Shown one piece after another: positions 1 through 5,859 of a stretch of DNA of 7,126 nucleotides; positions within the stretch are counted from its first letter, which is position 1; every line of letters begins with the position of its first letter. The DNA comes from Pseudomonadota bacterium. GTDB taxonomy: Bacteria; Pseudomonadota; Gammaproteobacteria; Steroidobacterales; Steroidobacteraceae. Location of the stretch: positions 1-7,126 of the forward strand of contig JAJYTX010000133.1 of NCBI GenBank assembly GCA_021792815.1, given 5' to 3'. A program made the translations under genes and the position numbers. The notes below the pieces were generated by a model. The model did no database searches, was not told where the DNA came from, and worked only from the letters and a program-made list of their open reading frames with translations.

Positions 1-2
1 GC

Positions 3-29
3 CTCACTTCCGAAGAGCACGGCAGCTGA
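3..29 (+). CDS. possible 3' end of an upstream gene (partial)
   Basis: The third reading frame is open from the left edge to a TGA at 27-29 and would encode a tail ending LTSEEHGS. The stop lies 13 bases before the gspB start, and its bases overlap the gspB ribosome binding site (GAGGG, 28-32), as is usual between genes of one operon. In many gammaproteobacteria gspB follows the gspA/exeA ATPase gene, so that is the natural guess. Eight residues cannot confirm identity, and the other two frames are also open here, so this is only a positional inference. Confidence 0.25.
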   Translation, partial: LTSEEHGS

Positions 30-42
30 GGGCGGCGCGCAC

Positions 43-804
43 ATGTCCTTCATCCTGGATGCATTGAAGAAATCGGAAAACGCCCGGCAGCGGCAGGCCG
101 GGCCTGCGCTGTTCGAAGTCAAGGTCGGCGCGCCGAAACGCGGCCCGCCCACCTGGGCCGTGCTCATCGGCGCACTGTTGCTGATCAACGCCGCAGTGCT
201 GGCCTGGGTGCTGCTGCGCCGGCCGACACCGCCGGCAGGCGCCGCGCGCGCCGCGGCCCCAAGCTCGCCCACCCCGTCGCCGCCGGGCGCACCGGCCCTG
301 CGATCGGTACCAGACCGTGGATCCGTACCACCGCGCCCGGCCGCCGCATCGCCGTCCTCGTCAGACACCAACACACCGGTGGCCACGGCGCAGTCCGCGA
401 TTCGATCAGCCACACTGTCCGCACCCCCTGCTGCGCGCCCGGACGAAGACACGGCGGAACCCGCCCTGCCGGCGGACGCCGCCGCCGGCCCGGACGCGGC
501 ATCGACGGACACCAACCCCGCAGACTTCGCCCCCGCGGCGCAGCCGCCCGGCCCCGCAACCCAGCGCAGCGGTGCGAGCCTGCCGCTGTACGAGGACCTC
601 GCCTCCGCGCCCGGCGTGTCGCTGCCGCCGCTGCATCTGGATCTGCACGTCTACGATCCGGATCCGCGCAAGCGCTATGTCATGATCAATACCCGGATGC
701 TGCGTCAGGGCGACTCTCTGCCCGACGGAGTCACGGTGGTCTCGATCCGACCCGACGGCGTGGTGCTGTCCTTCGAGGGCCGGCGATTCCTGTTGCCGCG
801 TTAG
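43..804 (+). CDS. gspB: GspB-like type II secretion assembly protein
   Basis: This 253-residue protein is recognised as GspB/ExeB, an inner-membrane partner of the GspA ATPase that helps the type II secretion secretin assemble through peptidoglycan. The N-terminus, MSFILDALKKSENARQRQ, is the hallmark of this family. Residues 1-36 are cytoplasmic and basic. A single hydrophobic segment spans about 38-58 (WAVLIGALLLINAAVLAWVLL). A long alanine/proline-rich periplasmic linker covers about 60-178. The C-terminal T2SSB-type domain runs from about 180 to 253, with LHVYDPDPRKRYVMINTR, a GD-x-LPDG turn and the ending FEGRRFLLPR. The ATG at 43 is chosen because the family begins exactly at MSFILDALKKSE and a GAGGG site lies 10 bases upstream. 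The linker is longer and lower in complexity than the flanking domains but is in frame throughout. No other secretion genes are visible here, so the rest of the system must be encoded elsewhere. Confidence 0.9.
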   Translation: MSFILDALKKSENARQRQAGPALFEVKVGAPKRGPPTWAVLIGALLLINAAVLAWVLLRRPTPPAGAARAAAPSSPTPSPPGAPALRSVPDRGSVPPRPAAASPSSSDTNTPVATAQSAIRSATLSAPPAARPDEDTAEPALPADAAAGPDAASTDTNPADFAPAAQPPGPATQRSGASLPLYEDLASAPGVSLPPLHLDLHVYDPDPRKRYVMINTRMLRQGDSLPDGVTVVSIRPDGVVLSFEGRRFLLPR

Positions 805-829
805 GCCGCGGCGCGGCGCCATCGCGGCC
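804..829 (+). terminator. stem-loop at the gspB stop codon
   Basis: GGCCGCG (804-810) pairs perfectly with CGCGGCC (823-829) around a 12-base loop, starting at the last base of the gspB stop codon. No T-tract follows, so it is not a classical intrinsic terminator. It could aid 3'-end stability or be chance in GC-rich DNA. Confidence 0.25.
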
Positions 830-1009
830 GGCCGGCTTGTCCGGAGTGGTCGGTGCACCGCCGGGCGCGCGTCCAGCCGCACAACACTCCGTGATCAAAG
901 TCGCTCCCGCGGTCATATCACATAACGCGACCTGCGGATGATGGAGTTCACAGAATCGCCGCCCACACCGCGACAAATGGCGCGGGGCGGTCCATGGTGT
1001 GGCTGGCGC

Positions 1010-2368
1010 ATGAGCATCGCAGCGATACGCATACTGGTGGTCGATCGCGATCCGAAGTATCGCGAGTGGCTGCGGCTGCACCTCGGAATCCTGTATCCCG
1101 ATGCCATGGTGAGCACGCTCGCACCCACGGAGCTCGAGTCGTGCATCGAAGCCGATACAGATCGCTCGAGCGACGTGCTGCTGCTGGCGGTGGAATTCGG
1201 CTCCAGCGCCGATGATCAACGAGCGCAAGACTTCAAGCTGCCGTGCCGGCTTCAGGCCGCAGGAGCGGGCCCAGCCATCGTCGTGCTGGCCGAAGGGGGC
1301 GATGAGCTCACCGCCGTGCAGGCGATCCGCGCCGGCGCAACCGATTACCTGCCCAAGCGGTTGCTCACTCCCGCGCGACTGAAAAGCTCCGTGGACGGCG
1401 CGCTGCAGCGCAGCGAGCGCCCGGCTTGCGCGGCGCAGACCGAACAGACCACCCGCAATTTTTCCCTCGCCGGGCCGGTGAGCCCTTCGGCGCCGCAGCG
1501 CCTTGGCGCCGCTCGCGAACCGGCGGCGCCTGAGCCGCCCCCGGCCCCGGAGCAGCCCCGCATCGCCGACTACGCGATCAAGCGCAAGATCGGCGAGTCG
1601 GAGAAGGCCGTGGTCTACCTGGCCGAGAGCCGACGCCTCGGAGCCGAGGTGGCGCTGAAAGTCAGCAGGATGCCGTGCGAAGGCCGCGCCAGGCAGGCGC
1701 TTGCACGCGAGTACCGGGCGATACTCGGCGTGCACGATCCTGCCGTCGTGCGCATCTTCGACCATGGCATCGAGAGCGGATACGAATATCTCGCCATGGA
1801 ATACTTCCCTCTGGGGGACCTGAAGGCGCGCATGCACGCGGGCATGAGCGAGCCGCAAGCGCTGCTGTTCCTGGAAAATATCGCGGCGGCGCTTTCGGTG
1901 GTGCACCGCGCCGGGCTGCTGCATCGGGACCTGAAGCCGCCGAACGTCATGCTGCGCACCAATGACAACGTGGTGTTGATCGACTTCGGACTGGCACGGC
2001 TGCTGGAAGGCACGCACAACAGCACATACACCGGTGTGCTGCGCGGCTCGCCTTACTACATGAGCCCGGAGCAGGCGCTTGGAGAACAGCTCGATCCGCG
2101 CTCGGATCTGTACAGTCTGGGAGTGATCTTTCATGAGATGCTGACCGGCCGCAAGCCGTTCACGGGCTCCAGCGCCATGGAAGTGCTGCAGCAACACGTG
2201 AACTGCGCGCCGCCGCGCCTGCCGTCGTCCCTGTCGCGTTATGGCTCGCTCATGAGCCGTCTGCTCGCCAAGAAGCGCGAGCAGCGCTTCGCCACCGCCG
2301 AGGAAGTGATCACCGCCTCAGTGTCGCTGCGCAGCCGCCGGCTGCGCAGCGCACAGTCGGCGGCTTGA
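1010..2368 (+). CDS. serine/threonine protein kinase with N-terminal pseudo-receiver domain
   Basis: This 452-residue cytosolic protein phosphorylates Ser/Thr on unknown targets. Residues 6-135 resemble a CheY-like receiver: ILVVDRDP at 8-15, a beta-3 strand DVLLLAVEF at 55-63, and GATDYLPK at 109-116. The phosphoacceptor aspartate is replaced by Ala60, the second acidic-pocket residue by Arg13, and the switch Thr by Ala94; Asp12 and Lys116 remain. A Pro/Ala/Glu-rich linker (about 137-186) leads to a Hanks-type kinase domain (about 188-440). That domain has Lys217 in VALKV, likely helix-C Glu234, HRDLKPPN at 305-312, DFG at 325-327, SPE at 352-354, Asp366 and Arg426, so it is probably active. 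The glycine loop is unusual (IGESEKAVVY, 194-203), keeping only its first glycine. No membrane segment follows. I prefer the ATG at 1010 because the receiver fold begins at once; upstream in-frame ATGs at 938, 941 and 977 would add up to 24 residues of low-complexity sequence, and none of the candidates has a strong ribosome binding site. The 205 bases between gspB and this start contain an AT-richer patch (911-926) that could hold its promoter, though I see no good -35/-10 pair. Confidence 0.88.
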   Translation: MSIAAIRILVVDRDPKYREWLRLHLGILYPDAMVSTLAPTELESCIEADTDRSSDVLLLAVEFGSSADDQRAQDFKLPCRLQAAGAGPAIVVLAEGGDELTAVQAIRAGATDYLPKRLLTPARLKSSVDGALQRSERPACAAQTEQTTRNFSLAGPVSPSAPQRLGAAREPAAPEPPPAPEQPRIADYAIKRKIGESEKAVVYLAESRRLGAEVALKVSRMPCEGRARQALAREYRAILGVHDPAVVRIFDHGIESGYEYLAMEYFPLGDLKARMHAGMSEPQALLFLENIAAALSVVHRAGLLHRDLKPPNVMLRTNDNVVLIDFGLARLLEGTHNSTYTGVLRGSPYYMSPEQALGEQLDPRSDLYSLGVIFHEMLTGRKPFTGSSAMEVLQQHVNCAPPRLPSSLSRYGSLMSRLLAKKREQRFATAEEVITASVSLRSRRLRSAQSAA

Positions 2369-2373
2369 GTCGT

Positions 2374-2399
2374 CCCCGGCGGACCTCCGGGCGCCGGGG
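2374..2399 (+). terminator. stem-loop after the kinase gene
   Basis: CCCCGGCG (2374-2381) pairs perfectly with CGCCGGGG (2392-2399) around a 10-base loop, five bases after the kinase stop. A second small hairpin, GAGCCG/CGGCTC with a 4-base loop (2401-2416), follows directly. Neither is followed by a T-run, so intrinsic termination is uncertain. Their position just before a promoter fits a transcription-unit boundary. Confidence 0.35.
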
Positions 2400-2486
2400 T
2401 GAGCCGGCGGCGGCTCAACACGGAACGTTCGCGTTTCGACCGAGTCCGGATTGGCATCGATGGATGGCGCCGATTTCACATATGCC

Positions 2487-2515
2487 TTGACACCCCGGAG
2501 CAGGCAGGGTGCAAT
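2487..2515 (+). promoter_or_regulatory. sigma70-type promoter for the glycosyltransferase gene
   Basis: A perfect -35 box TTGACA (2487-2492) is separated by exactly 17 bases from TGCAAT (2510-2515), which matches the -10 consensus at four of six positions, including the first T and the final AAT. Transcription would begin around 2521-2523 and leave a leader of about 35 bases before the ATG at 2558. The box sits in one of the few AT-richer patches of this GC-rich window. Confidence 0.55.
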
Positions 2516-2557
2516 GCGGGACCAAGGGACAGGCTTCCGAGGCTCTCGACGACGCCC

Positions 2558-3745
2558 ATGCGCCCGCGCCACCTCGTCGACACGACGTTGTTCTATTCGC
2601 CGACGAGCGGTGGGGTGCGGCGCTATCTGAACGCCAAGCACGCCTGGTTCGGCACGCAGCCCGGATGGCGCCACTCCCTGGTCGTGCCGGGCAGTGAGAC
2701 CCGCATCGTGCGCGGCGGCAGCAGCACTCTCGCCGGCATCGCCATCCCGGGCTCGTTCAATTACCGCCTGCCGCTGAAGCCCCGCCTCTGGACGCGGATG
2801 CTCGCGGCGCTGCAGCCCGATCTGATCGAAGCCGGCGATACATTCCACCCGGCCTGGGCGGCATTGTGTGTTGCTCGGCGCCGGGGCATTCCTGTGACGG
2901 CGTTCTGTCATTCCAACCTGCCGCGCATCGTCGCCCGCCGTGTCGGCGGACGGCTGACTGAGCGGGCGCTCGGACGGTATGTGCGCTGGCTGTACCGCCA
3001 CTGCGACGTGGTTTTTGCCCCCAGCCACCAGATGCTCGAGTTTCTCGATGGTCTCGGCATCCGTCACGCGGTTCACCAGCCGCTCGGCGTCGACGCTGAC
3101 GTGTTCCGTCCGGAACGCCGCGGCGAGTGGCTGCGCGACTGGCTCGGGCTCGGCCCCGAGGCCCGAGTGCTGGTCTACGCCGGCCGCTTCACGGACGAGA
3201 AGAACGTTCCGGTGCTCCTGCGGGCGTTCGCCAGGCTCGGCCGGCCGTACCATCTGCTGATGATCGGCGGCGGCCGTCAGGGGCGTCTTGCCGCCAATGT
3301 CACACTGTTGCCGTATCGGCGCGACGGCATCGAACTCGCACGCTGGCTTGCATCGGCAGACGCTCTGGTGCATGCCGGCACGCGGGAAACGTTCGGACTG
3401 GTGATCCTGGAGGCCATGGCCTGCGGCCGACCGGTGGTGGCCGCGCGCGCCGGGGCCGTGCCCGAACTCGTCGATGAGCACGTCGGCGTGCTGGCCGAGC
3501 CGGAGAATGCCGACAGTCTGGCCGGGGCGATTGCAACGCTTTACGAGCGTGATCCCGCTGTGCTCGGCGCCAACGCGCGTGCGCGGGTTCTGCGGCGGTT
3601 CACCTGGCAGGGAACGTTCCAGGGACAGATGGCGGTGTATCGCGCTCTGCTCGCCGGACACTGCGCCGCGGCCGTCGGCCAGGCGCGTCGCGATGAGCCG
3701 AAGACCGACGACATGACGCACGCGCGGGTGGCCCGACAGGAGTGA
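2558..3745 (+). CDS. GT4-family glycosyltransferase (GT-B fold)
   Basis: This 395-residue protein transfers a sugar from an activated donor, probably a nucleotide sugar, to an unknown acceptor such as a lipid or polysaccharide. The N-terminal acceptor domain begins VDTTLFYSPTSGGVRRYL (7-24) with the glycine-rich loop typical of GT4 enzymes. The C-terminal donor domain includes the GVDADVF turn (177-183), the beta strand LVYAGRFTDEKN (205-216), MIGGG at 235-239, and the E-x7-E motif ETFGLVILE (277-285) followed by AMACGRPVVA. A retaining mechanism is expected for this family. About 28 polar residues (368-395) extend beyond the fold. The ATG at 2558 is chosen because homologous sequence begins there and a strong promoter lies at 2487-2515. 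A GTG at 2399 in the same frame would add 53 unconvincing residues and begin upstream of that promoter. No clear Shine-Dalgarno site precedes 2558 (a GAGG is 15 bases away). No neighbouring polysaccharide genes indicate the product. There is no signal peptide or membrane span, so it is probably cytosolic or peripheral to the membrane. Confidence 0.87.
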   Translation: MRPRHLVDTTLFYSPTSGGVRRYLNAKHAWFGTQPGWRHSLVVPGSETRIVRGGSSTLAGIAIPGSFNYRLPLKPRLWTRMLAALQPDLIEAGDTFHPAWAALCVARRRGIPVTAFCHSNLPRIVARRVGGRLTERALGRYVRWLYRHCDVVFAPSHQMLEFLDGLGIRHAVHQPLGVDADVFRPERRGEWLRDWLGLGPEARVLVYAGRFTDEKNVPVLLRAFARLGRPYHLLMIGGGRQGRLAANVTLLPYRRDGIELARWLASADALVHAGTRETFGLVILEAMACGRPVVAARAGAVPELVDEHVGVLAEPENADSLAGAIATLYERDPAVLGANARARVLRRFTWQGTFQGQMAVYRALLAGHCAAAVGQARRDEPKTDDMTHARVARQE

Positions 3746-3845
3746 GCCCGGGCACGCCCGCGGAGCGTGGCGCGCGCGGCGGGATGACGCAGCCGGGTGG
3801 GCCGGGAGCCCGTTGGGACGTGATTGCCCCGGGAGCCGCTCAGCC

Positions 3846-4259
3846 TCAACGGCGCAGCGCCCGCAGCAGCCGCCTGCCGGCACGGTTGCCGGCCAACTGC
3901 AACACCAGCCGCCAGAAGAGCCGCCGGGTCCACGGCACTGACCGCGGCGGGACGGCGCGGTGGAACGCCGCGGTCACATCCCGGTGGACGTGCAGCGTCC
4001 GTGCGCAGACCCGCCACTGCTGCGGTGGACTTGCAATGCGATAAGACTGTCCATCCAGCGCGACCACGCTCGGTGCCGTCAGCGTCCGCGGCAGATCCTC
4101 CGGCGCGGCTCCCCGGAATGTCAGGATCAGTGTTTCGCCGGGATCGTCCGCAGCCGCACCGGTGAGCGTCCATCCCGGACAGACCCCGGGGTCGCGCCGG
4201 CAGGTCACCGGGCCACGAAATGTCGCCACCGGACGTTCTGTCCCGAGGTCGATCACCAT
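3846..4259 (-). CDS. protein of unknown function coupled to the methyltransferase
   Basis: I do not recognise a domain in this 137-residue protein. The first half (about 1-60) looks beta-rich, with two cysteines at 20 and 27 (TCRRDPGVCPGW) and a hydrophobic LILTF strand at 44-48. The middle has VVALDGQSYRI (65-75) and WRVCARTLHVHRDVTAAF (82-99). The end is strongly basic and amphipathic (RRLFWRLVLQLAGNRAGRRL, 112-131), which could be a membrane-surface helix or a packing helix. The start ATG overlaps the stop of the upstream methyltransferase by 7 bases (ATGGTGA, 4259-4253); a GTG at 4256 would give a 4-base overlap instead. This arrangement implies translational coupling and a shared job with the methyltransferase. 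The reading frame is taken as real because of that overlap and its convergent end with the glycosyltransferase gene. It might supply substrate binding or membrane targeting, but this is inference only. Confidence 0.65.
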   Translation of the reverse strand: MVIDLGTERPVATFRGPVTCRRDPGVCPGWTLTGAAADDPGETLILTFRGAAPEDLPRTLTAPSVVALDGQSYRIASPPQQWRVCARTLHVHRDVTAAFHRAVPPRSVPWTRRLFWRLVLQLAGNRAGRRLLRALRR

Positions 4260-4846
4260 CGGGATTCGAGCTCCCAGATGGTCAACGGCACACCGCGGCG
4301 CAGCCAGAAGCCGCCGCCCACCTCGCGGAAGTTACGCAACAGCCGCAGCCGGTACCAGCGGCCCGGGCGCAGGCACACGTCCGCGTCGGTCCGCGTCCGG
4401 TCGCAGTTCCGCTGCCAGTCCCGCCGCGTGAGCGCGCTGAAATACAGTGCTCCGCGGCAGATGCGTGCGAAATTGGCCAGCGCGCGCGCGGCGCGGCGCG
4501 CATCGAGATACTGCAGCACGTCGTAGCAGATGACCAGATCGAACGGCTCTTCGGGCCGATAGTCCTCGAGGCGTCCGGGCTGCCAGCCGTAGCGGTGGCA
4601 CAAATATTCGCTCGTTTCCAGGCCGACGTACTCGATCTTCGGCAACAGCCGGCGCAGCGGTGCCCGCAGCATGCCCGTACCGCACCCGGCGTCCAGGACG
4701 CGGCGCACCGGCAGCCCGATGTGCTCGGTGAACGCGGCTATCAGCCTCGCCCGGGCCCGCATCTCCGGCTGCGTGGTCACCGCGGTTCGCGGGTCATAGT
4801 AATACCGCCGGTAGTACGTGTAGTCGAAAGCGCGTTGCGCTCGCAA
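4253..4846 (-). CDS. class I SAM-dependent methyltransferase
   Basis: This 197-residue protein has the Rossmann-type SAM-binding fold. Motif I is VLDAGCGTGMLR (50-61), the acidic end of beta-2 is YVGLETSEYL (73-82, with Glu77 likely contacting the SAM ribose), and beta-4 is FDLVICYDVLQYLD (102-115). The C-terminal part, with DWQRNCDRTRTDADV (143-157) and LRPGRWYRLRLLRNF (159-173), is where substrate specificity should lie. The substrate cannot be named. The protein begins with a tyrosine-rich stretch, DYTYYRRYYYD (8-18). The start is TTG at 4846, supported by GAGGGG at 4858-4853, six bases upstream, and by the absence of an upstream ATG in this frame near the fold. The gene is first in a two-gene unit with the overlapping 137-residue unknown. 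An apparent dehydrogenase remnant lies immediately upstream on the same strand. The length is normal for a minimal methyltransferase of this type. Confidence 0.85.
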   Translation of the reverse strand: MRAQRAFDYTYYRRYYYDPRTAVTTQPEMRARARLIAAFTEHIGLPVRRVLDAGCGTGMLRAPLRRLLPKIEYVGLETSEYLCHRYGWQPGRLEDYRPEEPFDLVICYDVLQYLDARRAARALANFARICRGALYFSALTRRDWQRNCDRTRTDADVCLRPGRWYRLRLLRNFREVGGGFWLRRGVPLTIWELESRW

Positions 4847-4849
4847 AGC

Positions 4850-5002
4850 TCACCCCTCGCGCGCGGTCAGGAAAATCACCCGGGCAGCGGACAGGCCACC
4901 CGGCGAGGACGCCGAGCGCGAAGCCTGGCGCGGCGAGCGCGCGCACCACGGCCCGACCCAGGCCATCGATCCGGTGACCCGGGCAATGCGGTTTGTACTC
5001 AT
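4850..5002 (-). pseudogene. frameshifted, truncated short-chain dehydrogenase N-terminus
   Basis: From an ATG at 5002 the minus strand reads MSTNRIARVTG, like the first beta strand and TG motif of a short-chain dehydrogenase/reductase. From 4970 a different frame reads IDGLGRAVVRALAAPGFALG and ends VLAG at 4899. This is the expected continuation: the G-x-G end of the TGxxxGxG cofactor motif, helix alpha-1 and strand beta-2. Adding four bases between the two pieces would restore TGxxxGxG. The original frame instead runs on as a 50-codon open frame to a TGA at 4852-4850, three bases before the methyltransferase start, passing through ARVIFLTAREG. The rest of a roughly 250-residue enzyme is missing. 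I therefore call it a decayed fragment, although a translated 50-residue leader is possible. No ribosome binding site precedes the ATG. The call rests on motif reading only. Confidence 0.45.
4853..4858 (-). promoter_or_regulatory. ribosome binding site for the TTG-start methyltransferase
   Basis: On the minus strand GAGGGG (4858-4853), continuing as GAGGGGTGA, lies six bases before the TTG at 4846. This resembles the Shine-Dalgarno consensus and is the main reason for accepting the rare start codon. Confidence 0.6.
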
Positions 5003-5070
5003 GCGCGATAGTTTGCCGGATGGACCGGGCGGCTGCACACTCGGCAGGCGGATGTCAGCCGCGTGCCGCC

Positions 5071-5075
5071 GGAGG
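5071..5075 (+). promoter_or_regulatory. ribosome binding site deciding the PEBP start
   Basis: GGAGG at 5071-5075 lies five bases before the ATG at 5081. It would be inside the coding region if the in-frame GTG at 5063 were used, so it favours 5081. Confidence 0.6.
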
Positions 5076-5080
5076 TGGTG

Positions 5081-5671
5081 ATGCAACCGACCGGTCCGAA
5101 CCGCCCGAGAACACCCGCGGCGCTGCTCGCCGCGATGGTGTGCATGACCGTGCCCGCCTGCGCCCAGTCCAACACGCTGGGCGCACCGGGGTTCACGCTG
5201 TCGAGCACCGACCTCACGGCCGGCGATCCGGTCCCCCTCCGCCAGGTGTACGACCGCGCAGGCTGCCGGGGTCGCAATGTCTCTCCGGCGCTCTCCTGGG
5301 ATCACCCGCCCGCCGGTACGCGCAGCTTTGCGCTGCTGATGTTCGATTCCGACGCCCCGGGAGGGGGCTGGTGGCACTGGCTGGTATTCGACATCCCGGC
5401 GCAGACCCGCTCGCTGCCGGCCGACGCCGGCGATCCGGCCGCCCGTCGGCTGCCCCCGGGATCGATCCAGAGCCGAAACGATTACGGATCCTGGGGCTAT
5501 GGCGGCCCCTGCCCGCCGCCGGGCCGCCCCCACCATTACCACCTGATGCTCTATGCCCTGCGCGTCGCCAGCATGGGGTTGAGCGCCGATGCCAGCCCGG
5601 CCGAGGTGGACTCCAGGGTGCGCGCCGCAGCAATTGCCAAGGCCGAGATAACGGTTGTCTACGGCCGGTAA
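5081..5671 (+). CDS. exported YbhB/YbcL-like PEBP-family protein
   Basis: This 196-residue protein belongs to the phosphatidylethanolamine-binding protein family, named after Raf kinase inhibitor protein. Bacterial members bind small anionic ligands, but their roles are mostly unknown. A signal peptide is visible: a basic start (residues 1-12), a hydrophobic core AALLAAMVCMTVPA (13-26) and a likely signal peptidase I site after ACA (26-28). Cys27 in VPAC could alternatively be a poor lipobox. The mature fold shows NVSPALSW (66-73), the ligand-site motif DSDAP (89-93; DPDAP in many relatives), WWHW at 97-100, GYGGPCPP (139-146) and the HHYHLMLYAL strand (151-160). The length matches cytosolic YbhB-type proteins plus a leader. 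Cys62 and Cys144 could form a disulfide in the periplasm. The ATG at 5081 is preferred over the GTG at 5063 because of its GGAGG site. The gene is divergent from the methyltransferase pair and upstream of rimO in the same direction, with a spacer of 188 bases. Confidence 0.88.
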   Translation: MQPTGPNRPRTPAALLAAMVCMTVPACAQSNTLGAPGFTLSSTDLTAGDPVPLRQVYDRAGCRGRNVSPALSWDHPPAGTRSFALLMFDSDAPGGGWWHWLVFDIPAQTRSLPADAGDPAARRLPPGSIQSRNDYGSWGYGGPCPPPGRPHHYHLMLYALRVASMGLSADASPAEVDSRVRAAAIAKAEITVVYGR

Positions 5672-5805
5672 GGGTCCGGGGTACCCGTGGGTATCCGGCG
5701 CCGCAGCCGGCCATCGGCCGATGACGCGGGCCGTCTCGGATCGCATCGCGGCAGGCGGCGCGGGGTCCGGGGAGCCCGGGTTGCGGAGCCGCCAGGGCGC
5801 AGGTA

Positions 5806-5829
5806 GGCTTCGCGCGCCATCGCGAAGTC
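5806..5829 (+). promoter_or_regulatory. inverted repeat upstream of rimO
   Basis: GGCTTCGCG (5806-5814) can pair with CGCGAAGTC (5821-5829) around a 6-base loop, with one G-T pair and an uninterrupted 7-base perfect core. It ends 30 bases before the rimO start. There is no T-tract. It may be a hairpin in the rimO leader, a weak terminator after the PEBP gene, or a protein-binding dyad. Confidence 0.3.
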
Positions 5830-5859
5830 GGTCGCCTGCGCGGCCCCGGAAAGCTCTGA

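Noticed and set aside
938..1009. Upstream ATG starts for the kinase gene (938, 941 and 977)
   Set aside because: They would add up to 24 residues with no similarity to the receiver fold, and no ribosome binding site favours them. They cannot be fully excluded.
731..2197. Long minus-strand open frame (488 codons) opposite the kinase gene
   Set aside because: It is antisense to a gene with clear kinase motifs, and its predicted product is rich in His, Arg and Gln with no recognisable domain, as expected for an antisense frame in GC-rich DNA.
3802..3837. Direct repeat CCGGGAGCC (3802-3810 and 3829-3837) in the convergent spacer
   Set aside because: Two 9-base GC-only copies are expected by chance in such DNA, and they do not form a terminator or a known site.
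2318..3883. Minus-strand open frame of 521 codons opposite the glycosyltransferase
   Set aside because: It covers a gene with a clear GT4 E-x7-E motif and shows no motif of its own, so it is a shadow frame.
4220..5011. Plus-strand open frame of 263 codons across the methyltransferase
   Set aside because: It is antisense to the SAM-binding motifs and has no domain-like features.
4993..5012. Possible promoter for the PEBP gene (TTGTAC at 4993, GATAGT at 5007)
   Set aside because: The spacing between the boxes is only 8 bases, and no better-placed -35 box is present.
4850..5746. Minus-strand open frame of 298 codons spanning the PEBP gene and ending at the methyltransferase
   Set aside because: Most of it is antisense to the PEBP gene. 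Only the last 50 codons, from the ATG at 5002, have independent interest, and they are reported as a dehydrogenase remnant.
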